Origin: Paenibacillus sp. UNC451MF
GTDB lineage: Bacteria; Bacillota; Bacilli; Paenibacillales; NBRC-103111
DNA length: 64,000 bases
Direction of reading: 5' to 3'
Assembly (NCBI RefSeq): GCF_000686845.1
Contig: NZ_JMLS01000024.1
Location: forward strand, 81,998 to 145,997
Position numbers and translations under genes: made by a program. The notes beneath the pieces are model-generated. The model saw nothing but the letters and a program-made list of their open reading frames with translations. It was not told the origin of the DNA and made no database searches. This document shows, piece after piece, positions 52,999 to 62,125 of the stretch; within the stretch, counting starts at the first letter, position 1; each line of letters starts with the position of its first letter.

Positions 52999-54240
52999 TT
53001 AAGCACTAGCTGAATAAACTGCAGAAGCTTTTTTGCGCCGGATCATCAATAGATAGCATACGACAGCACCAACATCGGCTGCAGCAATAACAATCCCCAT
53101 AGGTACAGCTGTCCCGCTTCCTCCGAGCCCGACAAGCGGAGCTACAACGCCCCCGGCAATGAACGACAGCAATCCCAGAAGAGCGGATGCACTTCCCGCA
53201 GCTTGCGCTTGATTCTGCATCGCAAGGGCAAACGAGGTTGCGCTTACGATACCCACGCTTGACACGACAAAGAACAATGGCACCAATATAGCGTACAATC
53301 CCGCCCCGACAAGGATCATGGCAAGCAGTGTTACACCTCCGAGCATAGCCAACACGAGTCCGCTAACAAGCAGCTTTTTTTCACCAAGCTTCCCGGCCAG
53401 CCTTCCAGTAATTTGCCCCGCAATAATAATGCCAAGCCCATTAATCGCAAAGAACATACTATACATTTGCGGCGAAGCGCCGAAAATATTTTGAATGACA
53501 AACGGTGAACCGGATATATATGCGAACATAGCGGCGATTACAAGTCCCTGGGACAATGCATAGCCCATGAACATCCGGTCACTTGCCAAGCTTCGAAAGG
53601 TTTTGAGCGTATTGGTGATACCTCCTTTGGAGCGCCGCTGTACCGGTAGCGTTTCGGGAAGGCCAAATATAACGGCTAGCAGCATGAGCACACCGAACAC
53701 GCTTAACACGACGAATACACCCGGCCAGGCCGTGGCACGCAATAGTTGCCCCCCGGCAATGGGAGCAAAAATTGGAGCAACACCGTTGACTAGCATCAAC
53801 AAGGAGAAAAACTTCGTCAGCTCCGTGCCCGAATACATATCTCTTACGATAGCGCGAGAAATAACAATACCTGCGGCACCGGCAAAACCTTGAATAAATC
53901 GAAGTGCAATCAACGCCCAGATGGATGGACTAAACGCACATAAGAGCGAAGCAACCGTATAGACGAGCAATCCGGCAATAAGCGGCATACGGCGACCTCT
54001 AACATCGCTTAGAGGACCGGCCAACAGTTGACCGAGCGATAACCCGAGCAAACAAAACGTGAGACTAAGCTGGGCAAGTGAAGTTGTAGTATGAAGATCG
54101 TCCGCAAGCGTCGGCAGCGCCGGCAAATACATATCGATGGACAGCGGTCCGAAGGATGCCAACGCCCCCAGCACCAGTGCCATCCACAGCCGCCGCGAAC
54201 GCGCGGATGATGATAAATCATCAATATGATGTTCAGTCAT
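52999..54240 (-). CDS. MFS transporter, Bcr/CflA-type multidrug exporter
   Basis: A 413-residue transporter with 12 predicted helices. FGPLSIDMYLPALPTLADDLHTT at the start and GPLSDVRGRRMPLIAGLLVYTVASLLCA (motif A) near residue 75 are typical of Bcr/CflA efflux proteins. It is co-transcribed with the MarR gene 38 bases upstream and should be derepressed by the MarR ligand. It exports drugs or metabolites; the substrate cannot be named. Confidence 0.9.
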   Translation of the reverse strand: MTEHHIDDLSSSARSRRLWMALVLGALASFGPLSIDMYLPALPTLADDLHTTTSLAQLSLTFCLLGLSLGQLLAGPLSDVRGRRMPLIAGLLVYTVASLLCAFSPSIWALIALRFIQGFAGAAGIVISRAIVRDMYSGTELTKFFSLLMLVNGVAPIFAPIAGGQLLRATAWPGVFVVLSVFGVLMLLAVIFGLPETLPVQRRSKGGITNTLKTFRSLASDRMFMGYALSQGLVIAAMFAYISGSPFVIQNIFGASPQMYSMFFAINGLGIIIAGQITGRLAGKLGEKKLLVSGLVLAMLGGVTLLAMILVGAGLYAILVPLFFVVSSVGIVSATSFALAMQNQAQAAGSASALLGLLSFIAGGVVAPLVGLGGSGTAVPMGIVIAAADVGAVVCYLLMIRRKKASAVYSASA

Positions 54241-54270
54241 AGGATCAAACCTTTCTTTCCTTCTCTTTTA

Positions 54271-54282
54271 TTAGACAACTAA
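54271..54282. promoter_or_regulatory. Second MarR-like site before the transporter gene
   Basis: TTAGACAACTAA is close to the main operator TTAGTCAACTAA at 54743. It overlaps the marR stop and lies about 30 bases before the transporter ATG, so the repressor may act there as well. Confidence 0.45.
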
Positions 54283-54722
54283 TTACTTTGCTGCATTACC
54301 TCCAAATCGGTGTGCATTTGCAGCAATAACCGCCTGAACAGCAGCTTTTCCTCCAGACTAAAATGCTCAAAGCATTTGTCTTCAATGACATGCAGAGCTC
54401 CCTTAACTTTCTCCGTGGCAAATCGCCCTTTGTCCGTAAGGTACACTCTGGATACACGTTGATCGTCAGGGTCAGTTCTCCTTTCGACCAGTCCTACCTT
54501 CTCCATGCGAGTAATCATAACGGTAAGAGTTGCCGGCTGCACATGAATTCTGGAAGCGAGCTCCTTCTGAATTTGGCCATCCTGCTCTGCCAATCTTAAT
54601 AGCAGCGGGGGTTGACCTGGATATACTTCATATTCTTGGATCAGCTTGTCGATACTCTGTCGATGAAGCTTCAAAACATGCTTCATGAGATGCGTCAGAG
54701 CATCCGTATGTTGGAAATTCAT
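54279..54722 (-). CDS. MarR-family transcriptional regulator
   Basis: A 147-residue winged-helix MarR regulator (ITRMEKVGLVERRTDPDDQRVSRVYLTDKGR wing, then a C-terminal dimerisation helix). The start at 54722 has GGTGGGG six bases upstream; a GTG at 54734 lies inside that site. It is the first gene of the unit with the MFS exporter and probably represses both. Confidence 0.9.
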   Translation of the reverse strand: MNFQHTDALTHLMKHVLKLHRQSIDKLIQEYEVYPGQPPLLLRLAEQDGQIQKELASRIHVQPATLTVMITRMEKVGLVERRTDPDDQRVSRVYLTDKGRFATEKVKGALHVIEDKCFEHFSLEEKLLFRRLLLQMHTDLEVMQQSN

Positions 54723-54742
54723 GGCCGACCCCACCTTTTTAA

Positions 54743-54754
54743 TTAGTCAACTAA
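54743..54754. promoter_or_regulatory. MarR operator
   Basis: TTAGTCAACTAA sits in the longer palindrome TTAATTAGTCAACTAATCAA, about 20 bases upstream of marR. It is a typical autoregulatory MarR binding site. Confidence 0.75.
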
Positions 54755-55016
54755 TCAAATGCTAGTGTAGAGGAATGAGCTGACTTCGTCAACCTTTTTT
54801 CTAGAGATAATCTCATTAGTTTTCGCGAAAATAATGTGAGTTTTAGCTATGTTGGGACTAGCTTAATTTCGCTAAGCTTAAGAAGAAGACGCTTCCATTC
54901 CTTCGACGGAACGGCCTGCGTCCCATCAATAAAACAGGAGGTGAAAGGCTCAAGTTAACGCCCTGCGGTTATCGTTTATTACAGCAGCAGCAATACCTAT
55001 CTAAGGAGGATGTTTA
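54755..55016. other. Divergent spacer, marR to beta-helix gene
   Basis: Apart from the MarR operator and the ribosome site AAGGAGG at 55003-55009, no clear promoter, hairpin or gene was seen in this stretch. Confidence 0.3.
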
Positions 55017-56516
55017 ATGATGAAAGGCTCAAGAACCCCATTTGGTTGGCTTAGAAGCCGCACCATGTCCGTATCGGTTTTGTTTTTGCTATGCTTTACG
55101 CTGGTTCCGTTTTTCGCCGTCTCCACGGCATTTGCAGCAACCAAAACCGTACCTGCCGGAGATGTTACAACGCTTCGCAGTTATTTGTCCAGCGCTCAAC
55201 CTGGAGATATTATTGAAGTTTCCGGCACATACAACATCTCGAACGGTACCCTCGCCACTTCTGTAAGCGGTTCCAACGGCAATTATATTACCATTCGCGG
55301 GACTGGCAGCGGGGCTACGTTTAATTTTACCGCTTCGGCAGGCAATGCCGCGGTTCATGTCAAACACAACTATTATAAATTGGAGAACCTGACGATCAAT
55401 TCCAATTCGAATTCCAATAAAGGGCTCTTAATCGAAGCGTCCCACGGCTATGTAACGAACGTAACCGTTAAGAACACATTAGCCGAAGGCTTCAAAATCC
55501 GTAAAAACAGCCAATATTGGCTGCTGCAAAACTGCTCCGCACAAAATACTGGTCAAAGCGGCAAATTCGGCGAGGGCTATTATGTCGGGGATGCTGACCA
55601 AAACTGGACGACAGCACCTAATGCCGACCAAAGCGGATACATTACGTTCCTCAACTGCAGTGCCATCCAAACGAAAAATGACGGCTTCGACTTCAAGGAA
55701 GGCACGCATGACATTAAAGTTATAGGCGCCAACATTGACTTCCAAAATACCGTTCCCGAATCGACTGTAGGCAATAACGGATTGTTCATCCGGGCTAATA
55801 ACGTGCAGGTCATCAACACGGCCATCAAAAATAACGCAGGTACCGGGCAAGGGATCAGAGGTAACAAAATGACCGCTTCCGACAACAACTCCTACGGCAG
55901 CAATTTGGAGATGAAGGCTTTAACCGGAGACAACCTGGCTGGTTCCCTTATTTATACAAGCTTCACCAACAATAAGCTGTATACGGACTATACTTCCACC
56001 AATGTTGCAGGAGGTCTGTATGCATCCGGCTCCAACACAGCTACATCCGCGAGCCCTTCTTCCTTCGTAGAAATGACATGGAGCGGTGAAGGCGGCGATA
56101 CTTACAGCAGCGGTTCCACACCTACGCCTACTAATCTTGCCCTGAATAAAACCGCCACTGCATCGACCGAATGGAGCACTACCTATGCTGCAGGTAAAGC
56201 AGTAGACGGCTCCACTAGCACTCGTTGGGCTTCCGCTTCCGGAACAAGTGCAGACCAATGGTTGAGAGTCGATCTCGGTTCTAGTCAAACTTATAGCAAA
56301 GTCATCATTAAAGAAACCAATTATGCCAATATCACATCTTTCAAGCTGCAATCGTCGAGTGACGGCTCTACGTTCACCGATATTACTACCGGCACAACCA
56401 TCGGCGCTTCCAAAACGGTCACCTTCTCTCCAGTAACATCCCGCTACATCCGTTTGTATGTCGTATCCGCTTCCGATGAAGCGAATGTCAATGAATTTGA
56501 AGTGTACGCCAATTAA
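55017..56516 (+). CDS. Secreted right-handed beta-helix protein (pectate-lyase-like) with F5/8 type C domain
   Basis: A 499-residue exported protein. A signal peptide (MMKGSRTPFGWLRSR then hydrophobic, ending about residue 41 at AFA-A) is followed by a beta-helix repeat region (45-350; YYKLENLTINSNSN, HGYVTNVTVKN, DGFDFKEGTHDIKVIG), a linker rich in Ser/Thr/Pro, and a C-terminal discoidin/CBM32-like domain (375-499; LALNKTATASTEWSTTYAAGKAVDG). It resembles PL9-type pectate lyases, so plant polysaccharide cleavage is likely but the active site was not mapped. ATG-ATG follows AAGGAGG. Confidence 0.85.
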   Translation: MMKGSRTPFGWLRSRTMSVSVLFLLCFTLVPFFAVSTAFAATKTVPAGDVTTLRSYLSSAQPGDIIEVSGTYNISNGTLATSVSGSNGNYITIRGTGSGATFNFTASAGNAAVHVKHNYYKLENLTINSNSNSNKGLLIEASHGYVTNVTVKNTLAEGFKIRKNSQYWLLQNCSAQNTGQSGKFGEGYYVGDADQNWTTAPNADQSGYITFLNCSAIQTKNDGFDFKEGTHDIKVIGANIDFQNTVPESTVGNNGLFIRANNVQVINTAIKNNAGTGQGIRGNKMTASDNNSYGSNLEMKALTGDNLAGSLIYTSFTNNKLYTDYTSTNVAGGLYASGSNTATSASPSSFVEMTWSGEGGDTYSSGSTPTPTNLALNKTATASTEWSTTYAAGKAVDGSTSTRWASASGTSADQWLRVDLGSSQTYSKVIIKETNYANITSFKLQSSSDGSTFTDITTGTTIGASKTVTFSPVTSRYIRLYVVSASDEANVNEFEVYAN

Positions 56517-56532
56517 TTTGGTTATAAAATGA

Positions 56533-56584
56533 AGAAAGCCTATCTTCCGAAGGGTATTTCCCTGACGAAGGTAGGCTTTTTTAA
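56533..56584 (+). terminator. Terminator after the beta-helix gene
   Basis: AAAGCCTATCTTCCG pairs with CGAAGGTAGGCTTTTTT, one or two mismatches, 16-base loop, followed by T-run. Confidence 0.85.
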
Positions 56585-56622
56585 AGTGCCGAGCAAAAAA
56601 TTATAGGATTTAATCTTTTAAA

Positions 56623-57204
56623 TTACTTACGAGTTAACTCTTCTACTCTATTAAAAATTAATGTTTGATTGTTTGGCAATTTCATATCAGCATGAAAATG
56701 ACCGAAATACCAATGTTTGTAATATAATCGTTCTTTAATATTATCTAAATATATATTCAACTCATCTATTTCAATATTTATTCTTAAGTCTTGTGTAAAT
56801 AATTCGATTGTAGATGCTGGGCATGTATGAGTTACAACGAAATCTACATTCCAATTGTGCTTCTCTAGATTCTTTAGTCCTTCAATATATTCTTCATTAC
56901 TTGGCATTTCTCGTGCCCACCAGTTAATGTTCTCTTTTCTAAATTCTTTATCATGAGATCGAGCCCCTCCAAAAGTGAAGAACTTAGATCCATTGATTGT
57001 AAATACTTGCCCTCTCATCAAATGGATTATACTCTCGTGAATTACGTGTACTTTCCCGCCATTCCAGATTTCCACCGAATAGCTATCAAGCATTAACCCC
57101 TCCCTCAAACCATACAGCAGCACGTTACTGCGTCCATAGTCCCAATCTGAGAAATAGGCCTTGGAAAAATGCAACATTTCGCATATGCGTGAGTCTAATA
57201 ACAT
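56623..57204 (-). pseudogene. N-terminally truncated metallophosphoesterase
   Basis: From about residue 40 (LDSYSVEIWNGGKVHVIHESIIHLMRGQVFTINGSKFFTFGGARSHD) the protein matches a phage/Firmicute calcineurin-like phosphoesterase group, and it keeps the late THTCPAS and YFGHFHAD metal motifs. The first about 90 residues of the normal fold, with GDxH and GNHE, are missing and replaced by unrelated sequence. It cannot bind the full metal centre. Its AT content is higher than that of the neighbouring genes, consistent with foreign origin. Confidence 0.7.
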
Positions 57205-57335
57205 GTACTCTGTCGAAAAGGGGGTTATAGTGCTACATATTCCGAGAATTTTGCGGAGAGCTGCAATGAATAGCTGCTCTCATCCGTTCGATCATGACGG
57301 TTAATGTCACAACGATTATTGTTTAGAGGTGAAAG

Positions 57336-58739
57336 ATGAAGTTAAGGTTAGTTACTACATTGTTATCGCTGCTGCTTATCGCCCTGCTGATCCCTGCCTT
57401 CGCATCTGCCGCTCCTCAAGGTTCGGCCGTAGGCATACCTTTATATTTTAACGGGAAGCAATTGAATCCCGAAGTTGCACCACGAATTATTAAGGATGTG
57501 ACCATGGTTCCCGTCCGCATCATAGCCGAAGAGCTGGGCTCTAAGGTGACCTGGAATCAAGCACAACAACAAGTTACCATTACCAAGGATTCGATGAGCA
57601 TTCAAATGGTTATCGATAAGCCTTCAGCAACCGTGAATGGGGTCAAGCTACCTTTGGATTCCGCTCCTTTGCTGATTGAAGGTAATACGCTGCTCCCTGT
57701 TCGCTTTATTGCCGAGAACATGGGAATCGAAGTCAATTGGAACGATGTAGCTCGAGCTGTCTATTTGAAAGAAACCAAGACGGGATCGGGTTCTACAGAA
57801 ACGGTACTTCCTCCAACCGGACAACCAGATAAGACGGACAAGCCTGCAACGGATGCTAACGGGAAGCCTTTGCCTGTTATCCAATCGATTGAAATGACTC
57901 CAACTCAACTGCTTATTAAAGCAGATTCTGGAACGCTTCAGCCTAGTGTCTTTTCACTGCGCGATCCTAATCGGATTGTTATCGATATTCCGAATGCTGT
58001 GTTGAACCCGTCTATGTACAAGAATGAAGTTACCAAAAGCGGAGACACTGTATCCAACAACGTATATGTATCTAATGTTCGCTATTCTTTATTTAATAAC
58101 AATCCTTATTCCGTTCGCGTTGTTTTGGATATGAAGGAATCCATCGACCTTAAGTGGGAATCCGGGTTTAATACAGCTGCGCTGGTAGGTGTACTTAATA
58201 AAGCCAAATATAAGGTCGTTATTGATCCGGGTCACGGAGACCAAGATCCAGGTGCCAAAGCCGTTAACGGCCGTAACGAAAAAGAATTCAACCTCATTAT
58301 GGGGTTAAAAGTGTATAACCTGCTTCAAAAAGAAGCGCAAATCCAGCCTTCCATGACGCGCAATGACGATACGTTCATTCCGCTGGATGACCGCGGCAAG
58401 TTCGCCAACGACCTTAACGCCGATGCTTATGTTTCCATTCATGGTAACAGTTACCTATCGACATCCACAGGAACGGAAACGTATTATTACAAGTCGGATA
58501 GTGTTGAGTTTGCTAACATCATGCATAAGCATTTAGCGGCTGCGACTGGATTGCCCGACCGGGGAGTGCGTCAAGAAGCTTTCCGCGTGGTAAAAATAAC
58601 AAACATGCCAGCCGTGCTGCTGGAAGTCGGTTACCTGTCCAACGCGCGGGATACCGAGCTCATGTTTGACGAAGCATTCCAAGATCGGGTTGCCGAAGCC
58701 ATCGTGGCCGGAATTAAAGAGCAGCTCAACATTCAGTAA
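57336..58739 (+). CDS. N-acetylmuramoyl-L-alanine amidase with stalk and AMIN domains
   Basis: A 467-residue secreted cell-wall amidase. After a signal peptide (about 1-25) come two copper-amine-oxidase-type stalk repeats (residues 30-150; VTMVPVRIIAEELGSKVTWN and TLLPVRFIAENMGIEVNWN), an AMIN domain (about 185-280) and an Amidase_3 domain (about 290-465) with zinc ligands in VVIDPGHGDQDPGA, the EFN glutamate region, and SIHGN; LLEVGYLSN is near the end. It cleaves the peptide from muramic acid. It lies 24 bases before the GerMN lipoprotein gene. Confidence 0.93.
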   Translation: MKLRLVTTLLSLLLIALLIPAFASAAPQGSAVGIPLYFNGKQLNPEVAPRIIKDVTMVPVRIIAEELGSKVTWNQAQQQVTITKDSMSIQMVIDKPSATVNGVKLPLDSAPLLIEGNTLLPVRFIAENMGIEVNWNDVARAVYLKETKTGSGSTETVLPPTGQPDKTDKPATDANGKPLPVIQSIEMTPTQLLIKADSGTLQPSVFSLRDPNRIVIDIPNAVLNPSMYKNEVTKSGDTVSNNVYVSNVRYSLFNNNPYSVRVVLDMKESIDLKWESGFNTAALVGVLNKAKYKVVIDPGHGDQDPGAKAVNGRNEKEFNLIMGLKVYNLLQKEAQIQPSMTRNDDTFIPLDDRGKFANDLNADAYVSIHGNSYLSTSTGTETYYYKSDSVEFANIMHKHLAAATGLPDRGVRQEAFRVVKITNMPAVLLEVGYLSNARDTELMFDEAFQDRVAEAIVAGIKEQLNIQ

Positions 58740-58762
58740 GGTAAAAAGGCGGTGATTTTCAA

Positions 58763-59338
58763 ATGCAAAAACATATAGTTCGCGGTTTGATTCTTACAGG
58801 AGCCGTAGCATTGGTTTTATCCGGATGCGGTCAAAAGCCGTTAAGCAATGGAGGAGCCTCTCAAGGCTCCGGGAACCCTGCTGTCAACAGCCAGGCTACT
58901 CCAACTCCTACTCCTCCGGAAGCTCAGCAAAATGCCAAAAAGGAGCCCCTAACCAAACAAATCAAAGCTTATTATGGGGACGATCAGGCAGAGAAGCTAG
59001 TTGAGAAAGAAGTCACTATCAACTACAACGAGGATAAGGACAAGTATACCGCAGCGCTTTGGACTCTAAAGAAGGCTCCTGAGAACAGCAATCTCGTTCC
59101 TCTGGCTCAAGCGCTTGGATTTAAATCCGCGGTCCTTAAGGATGGTACGCTCACACTGGACATGACCATATCCGGCGAAGGGCGTCTAGGTGCTCCGGGT
59201 GAATCCATGCTGCTGCAAGCGATTCAAAAAACGTTATTCCAATTCCCGGAAGTTAATTCCATCGAAATACTGGTTGACGGTAAAGCCGTAGACTCGCTAA
59301 TGGGTCATATGGATCTGCCTCATCCGATCAAGCGTTAA
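58763..59338 (+). CDS. GerMN-domain lipoprotein
   Basis: A 191-residue lipoprotein. The lipobox LSGC with Cys at about 22 follows a short signal peptide, then a Pro/Thr/Gln-rich linker. The GerMN (spore germination/sporulation) domain spans about residues 65-185. GerM-type proteins help spore formation and germination by working with cortex or cell-wall hydrolases. Its tight pairing with the amidase gene suggests they act together at the envelope. It carries one GerMN domain where Bacillus GerM has two. Confidence 0.88.
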   Translation: MQKHIVRGLILTGAVALVLSGCGQKPLSNGGASQGSGNPAVNSQATPTPTPPEAQQNAKKEPLTKQIKAYYGDDQAEKLVEKEVTINYNEDKDKYTAALWTLKKAPENSNLVPLAQALGFKSAVLKDGTLTLDMTISGEGRLGAPGESMLLQAIQKTLFQFPEVNSIEILVDGKAVDSLMGHMDLPHPIKR

Positions 59339-59348
59339 TTGCACTACC

Positions 59349-59383
59349 AAAGAAGCAGATTGCCTCGGCAGTCTGCTTTTTTT
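59349..59383 (+). terminator. Terminator after the amidase-GerMN pair
   Basis: AGCAGATTGCC (59354-59364) with GGCAGTCTGCT (59367-59377), one G-T pair, followed by seven T residues. Confidence 0.9.
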
Positions 59384-59397
59384 ATTGCATTCGTTTC

Positions 59398-59512
59398 TGT
59401 GGATGAAATAGCTGGGGATAACTCTTGTTGTGGATATGTTTATAAGTGAACTCCGATTTATGCACAGCTTGACTTTAGAAGCTGTTGATAATGTGGATAA
59501 TGATGTTGATAA
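59398..59512 (-). promoter_or_regulatory. Cluster of DnaA-box-like sequences
   Basis: One perfect DnaA box (TTATCCACA, minus strand) is at 59492-59500, with five one-mismatch copies in the same orientation at 59398, 59413, 59429, 59483 and 59504. All six fall within 115 bases in the gap before a sensor kinase gene. This could be a DnaA-binding or titration site or a DnaA-controlled promoter; chance is not excluded. Confidence 0.55.
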
Positions 59513-59676
59513 CCATCATTTCCTCGATACAGACGAGGTATCATTATAGTACAAAACCAACCCATTTGAAAAGCTAAATTTTGCTGTACACAGGCATAGA
59601 ACATTATGTCGAAAAAACGCGAAATGACAGCAGTATTTATGTTAAAATAGTTGTACTTCCTCACGAGGGTGATTGT

Positions 59677-61176
59677 ATGACTATTCTGCTCATTTTTCTC
59701 ATGATCGCTGCCATAGTATTATTCATTACCAAGTCGCATAATCCGTCTGCGTATTGGATGGGATTTGTTCTGGTCGGCTGGTTTCTTAGTATGGCCGGGT
59801 TGATCCTCTTCATAGCTAAATACGGGGGATTTTATTATAAGGTGAATATTGTGCTGTTCTTCAATGATAGCATCCGTAATTTTCTACTGGATTTGCCTAT
59901 CAAGATCGAAGGTATTAGCCGCATGATCACGATCGGCCGGTCTTTGTTCGTCTTCAGCCTGATCGGGTTATCCGTTTCTCTTTTCTACTATCGACCCTTT
60001 AAGCAGCTATGGAAAATTTTTGCCCTCAACACTCTGCTTCCGATTGCTAATATCATCTTCTATGATCCGATCATCTACAAATGGGCTCTTACAGTCCTTG
60101 ATCGCAACGTTACGTATATTATCGGCTGGGTCACCCGCGGCTGGCTCGTGGTTTCACTTCTCGTTGCCTTGTCGCTTATGATCGGCAAGTATCGTAAAAT
60201 GACGATCCCCTGGGTCAAGAAACAAAGCAAGCATATATTGTACGGCGTTGTTTCCCTGGTGCTGTTTTATTTTTACCTTGGCTTTATGGGGCCGCTGCAG
60301 GTATTCGACGTACGAACCTACTATGTGCTTTATTCGGACTTTTCCAATTTCAATCCCCCTCTCTCGTTATTCGGCTGGTACGCCAGCATTGTCTTTACAG
60401 GTGTTTTGTCGCTTGTCAGCATCCTTTCTATTTGGCGCTATACTGAAGTAGAGAAGACCATGGGTAAAAGTGATCTTCAGCTTCAGCGCAAGCTGAATAC
60501 CGCCAACATGGGGGCGAGAGTGTTCACCCATGCCATTAAAAATCAGCTGCTCATGATTCAACTGCTGATTCAGCAGGCCAAAGAGCAAGGAGCCATTCAG
60601 GGTGCCTCACCATCTAATGATTCAATGCAACCGCTTACCAAAGCAGGAGATATCGTATCTCACACACTCGGGAGACTGGATCAGCTCTACGATTCATTCA
60701 AGACGAATCAGCTGCACCTGAGACCCGTTGCCGTTCGTCCCCTCATGGAGCTGACATTGGAACGATTGAAGGTTGTTCCCGAGCATGTCGATCTGCAGGC
60801 CGTCCTCCCTGATAGCGACTGTATGGTATTGGCGGATTTGGAACACTTGTCGGAAGCTTTATACAACTTGGTGATCAACGCTATCGAAGCCATTGACGAT
60901 GATACGGGGGGCGTTGTTCAGGTCAACAGCTATGTGGAGGAGAACTGGGTCATTATCCAAATCATCGACGATGGTCCCGGTATCGAATCTGAGCTTCAAG
61001 AAACGATCTTCGATCCATTCTATACGAACAAGAATACGACCAGAAACTGGGGAGTCGGACTGTCTTTCAGCAAGCATATCGTGTTAGGCCATTACGGCCG
61101 CATCCATCTCGACAGCAAACCAGGCGAAGGAAGCACATTTCAAATCATTCTTCCATTGTACGTGTTGAAATCCTAG
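59677..61176 (+). CDS. Sensor histidine kinase with multi-helix membrane sensor
   Basis: A 499-residue kinase. About seven membrane helices (residues 1-255) are followed by a dimerisation segment with the likely phosphorylated His in MGARVFTHAIKNQLL (about 288), then a HATPase domain with NLVINAIEAI, DDGPGIE and NWGVGLSFSKHIV. The long loop around 290-330 is short of a normal HisKA, closer to NtrB/KinB-like membrane kinases. The start at 59677 has GAGGGTGA upstream; the longer frame from 59581 has none. It is paired with the LuxR-type regulator 22 bases downstream. Confidence 0.88.
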   Translation: MTILLIFLMIAAIVLFITKSHNPSAYWMGFVLVGWFLSMAGLILFIAKYGGFYYKVNIVLFFNDSIRNFLLDLPIKIEGISRMITIGRSLFVFSLIGLSVSLFYYRPFKQLWKIFALNTLLPIANIIFYDPIIYKWALTVLDRNVTYIIGWVTRGWLVVSLLVALSLMIGKYRKMTIPWVKKQSKHILYGVVSLVLFYFYLGFMGPLQVFDVRTYYVLYSDFSNFNPPLSLFGWYASIVFTGVLSLVSILSIWRYTEVEKTMGKSDLQLQRKLNTANMGARVFTHAIKNQLLMIQLLIQQAKEQGAIQGASPSNDSMQPLTKAGDIVSHTLGRLDQLYDSFKTNQLHLRPVAVRPLMELTLERLKVVPEHVDLQAVLPDSDCMVLADLEHLSEALYNLVINAIEAIDDDTGGVVQVNSYVEENWVIIQIIDDGPGIESELQETIFDPFYTNKNTTRNWGVGLSFSKHIVLGHYGRIHLDSKPGEGSTFQIILPLYVLKS

Positions 61177-61198
61177 TAAAAAGAGAGTTGGTGACCGA

Positions 61199-61891
61199 AT
61201 GAACCCGATACGAATTATTGTGGCGGAAGATCTGGATGTGCTGCGCGAGCATTTTTGCCAGTTGATCGGGCGTGAGAACGATATGACCGTGGTCGCTCAA
61301 GCCTCCAGCGGGAAGCAGGTATTACAGCATTTGCAGGAGCATCAGGCCGACATCGTCGTAATGGACATTGAGATGGACATGAAGAACGACGGGATTATTA
61401 CAGCCGAGAAGGTGCTTATGCAGTATCCTCATATGAAAATTATTTTTCTTACCGTGCATGAGGATGACGAAACCGTGTTTAATGCTTTTGAAACCGGCGC
61501 TGTCGATTATGTGCTCAAGACCAGCTCTCCTGAGGTCATCATGTCCAGCATTCGCAATTCGTACGATGGGATTGTTCAAATCCGGCCTGAATTTTCATAT
61601 AAAATCAAAAATGAATTTTCACGTATTCGCCGCAATGAAGAAAGTCTTCTGCAAGCTACCATTATCTTGTCCCAAATGACACCAACCGAGCTAGAAATAC
61701 TGGAGCTTCTCCTGAAAGATATGAAAATCGCCGAAATCGCCAAGTTCCGTCAGGTGGAGCTGTCCACCATCAAAACTCAGATCAATATGATTCTGAAAAA
61801 GTTTAACAAAAAAAGGTCTAAGGAAGTCAGCGCTATGCTTCGTGATTTGAATGTGCAGCATTTGATCCATAAAGTAAGAGGAAACAATTAG
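61199..61891 (+). CDS. LuxR-type response regulator
   Basis: A 230-residue NarL-type response regulator. The receiver (1-125) has AEDLD at about 9-13, the phosphorylated Asp at about 58 (VVMDIEMD) and Lys at about 108 (YVLKTSS). The LuxR-like helix-turn-helix (165-225) has MTPTELEILELLLKDMKIAEIAKFRQVELSTIKTQINMILKKF. It is the partner of the kinase 22 bases upstream. Its targets are not visible; guaB follows but has its own promoter. Confidence 0.9.
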   Translation: MNPIRIIVAEDLDVLREHFCQLIGRENDMTVVAQASSGKQVLQHLQEHQADIVVMDIEMDMKNDGIITAEKVLMQYPHMKIIFLTVHEDDETVFNAFETGAVDYVLKTSSPEVIMSSIRNSYDGIVQIRPEFSYKIKNEFSRIRRNEESLLQATIILSQMTPTELEILELLLKDMKIAEIAKFRQVELSTIKTQINMILKKFNKKRSKEVSAMLRDLNVQHLIHKVRGNN

Positions 61892-61904
61892 TTACCTCTA
61901 TTGA

Positions 61905-61989
61905 AAATTTCCCGATAACAACAGCGGCTGGAAGGGGATACCCCACCGGAGTAGCACATGTCCTTCTGAAGTTTTATACGTTTCTTAAC
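61905..61989. repeat. Half copy of the inverted-repeat element (copy C)
   Basis: About 85 bp matching one arm of copy B almost base for base. TTTCCCGATAACAACAGCGG, then CTGGAAGGGGATACCCCACC, ACTTCAGAAGGACATG in reverse, and an AAGAAAC end are all present. The second arm is missing. A terminator at 61997 follows. Confidence 0.75.
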
Positions 61990-61996
61990 AATATAC

Positions 61997-62025
61997 ACAG
62001 CCGAAACCGGCTGTTTTCTTTTTTT
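61997..62025 (+). terminator. Terminator after the response regulator gene
   Basis: ACAGCCG (61997-62003) with CGGCTGT (62008-62014), followed by TTTTCTTTTTTT. Confidence 0.85.
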
Positions 62026-62037
62026 ACAAAAAATTCA

Positions 62038-62067
62038 TTGACCCAAAATGCGGTTCAGTGATAAGAT
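62038..62067 (+). promoter_or_regulatory. guaB promoter
   Basis: TTGACC (62038-62043), an 18-base spacer and TAAGAT (62062-62067), 59 bases before the predicted start. Confidence 0.6.
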
Positions 62068-62125
62068 TGAAAAAATTTACCTACCGCTTTCAATATCTTA
62101 TACAAACCAAGGAGGAATGAATGAC

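Noticed and set aside
59581..59676. Extra 32 residues at the start of the sensor kinase
   Set aside because: No ribosome site for the upstream ATG and a soluble charged start ahead of the membrane helices; GAGGGTGA supports 59677.
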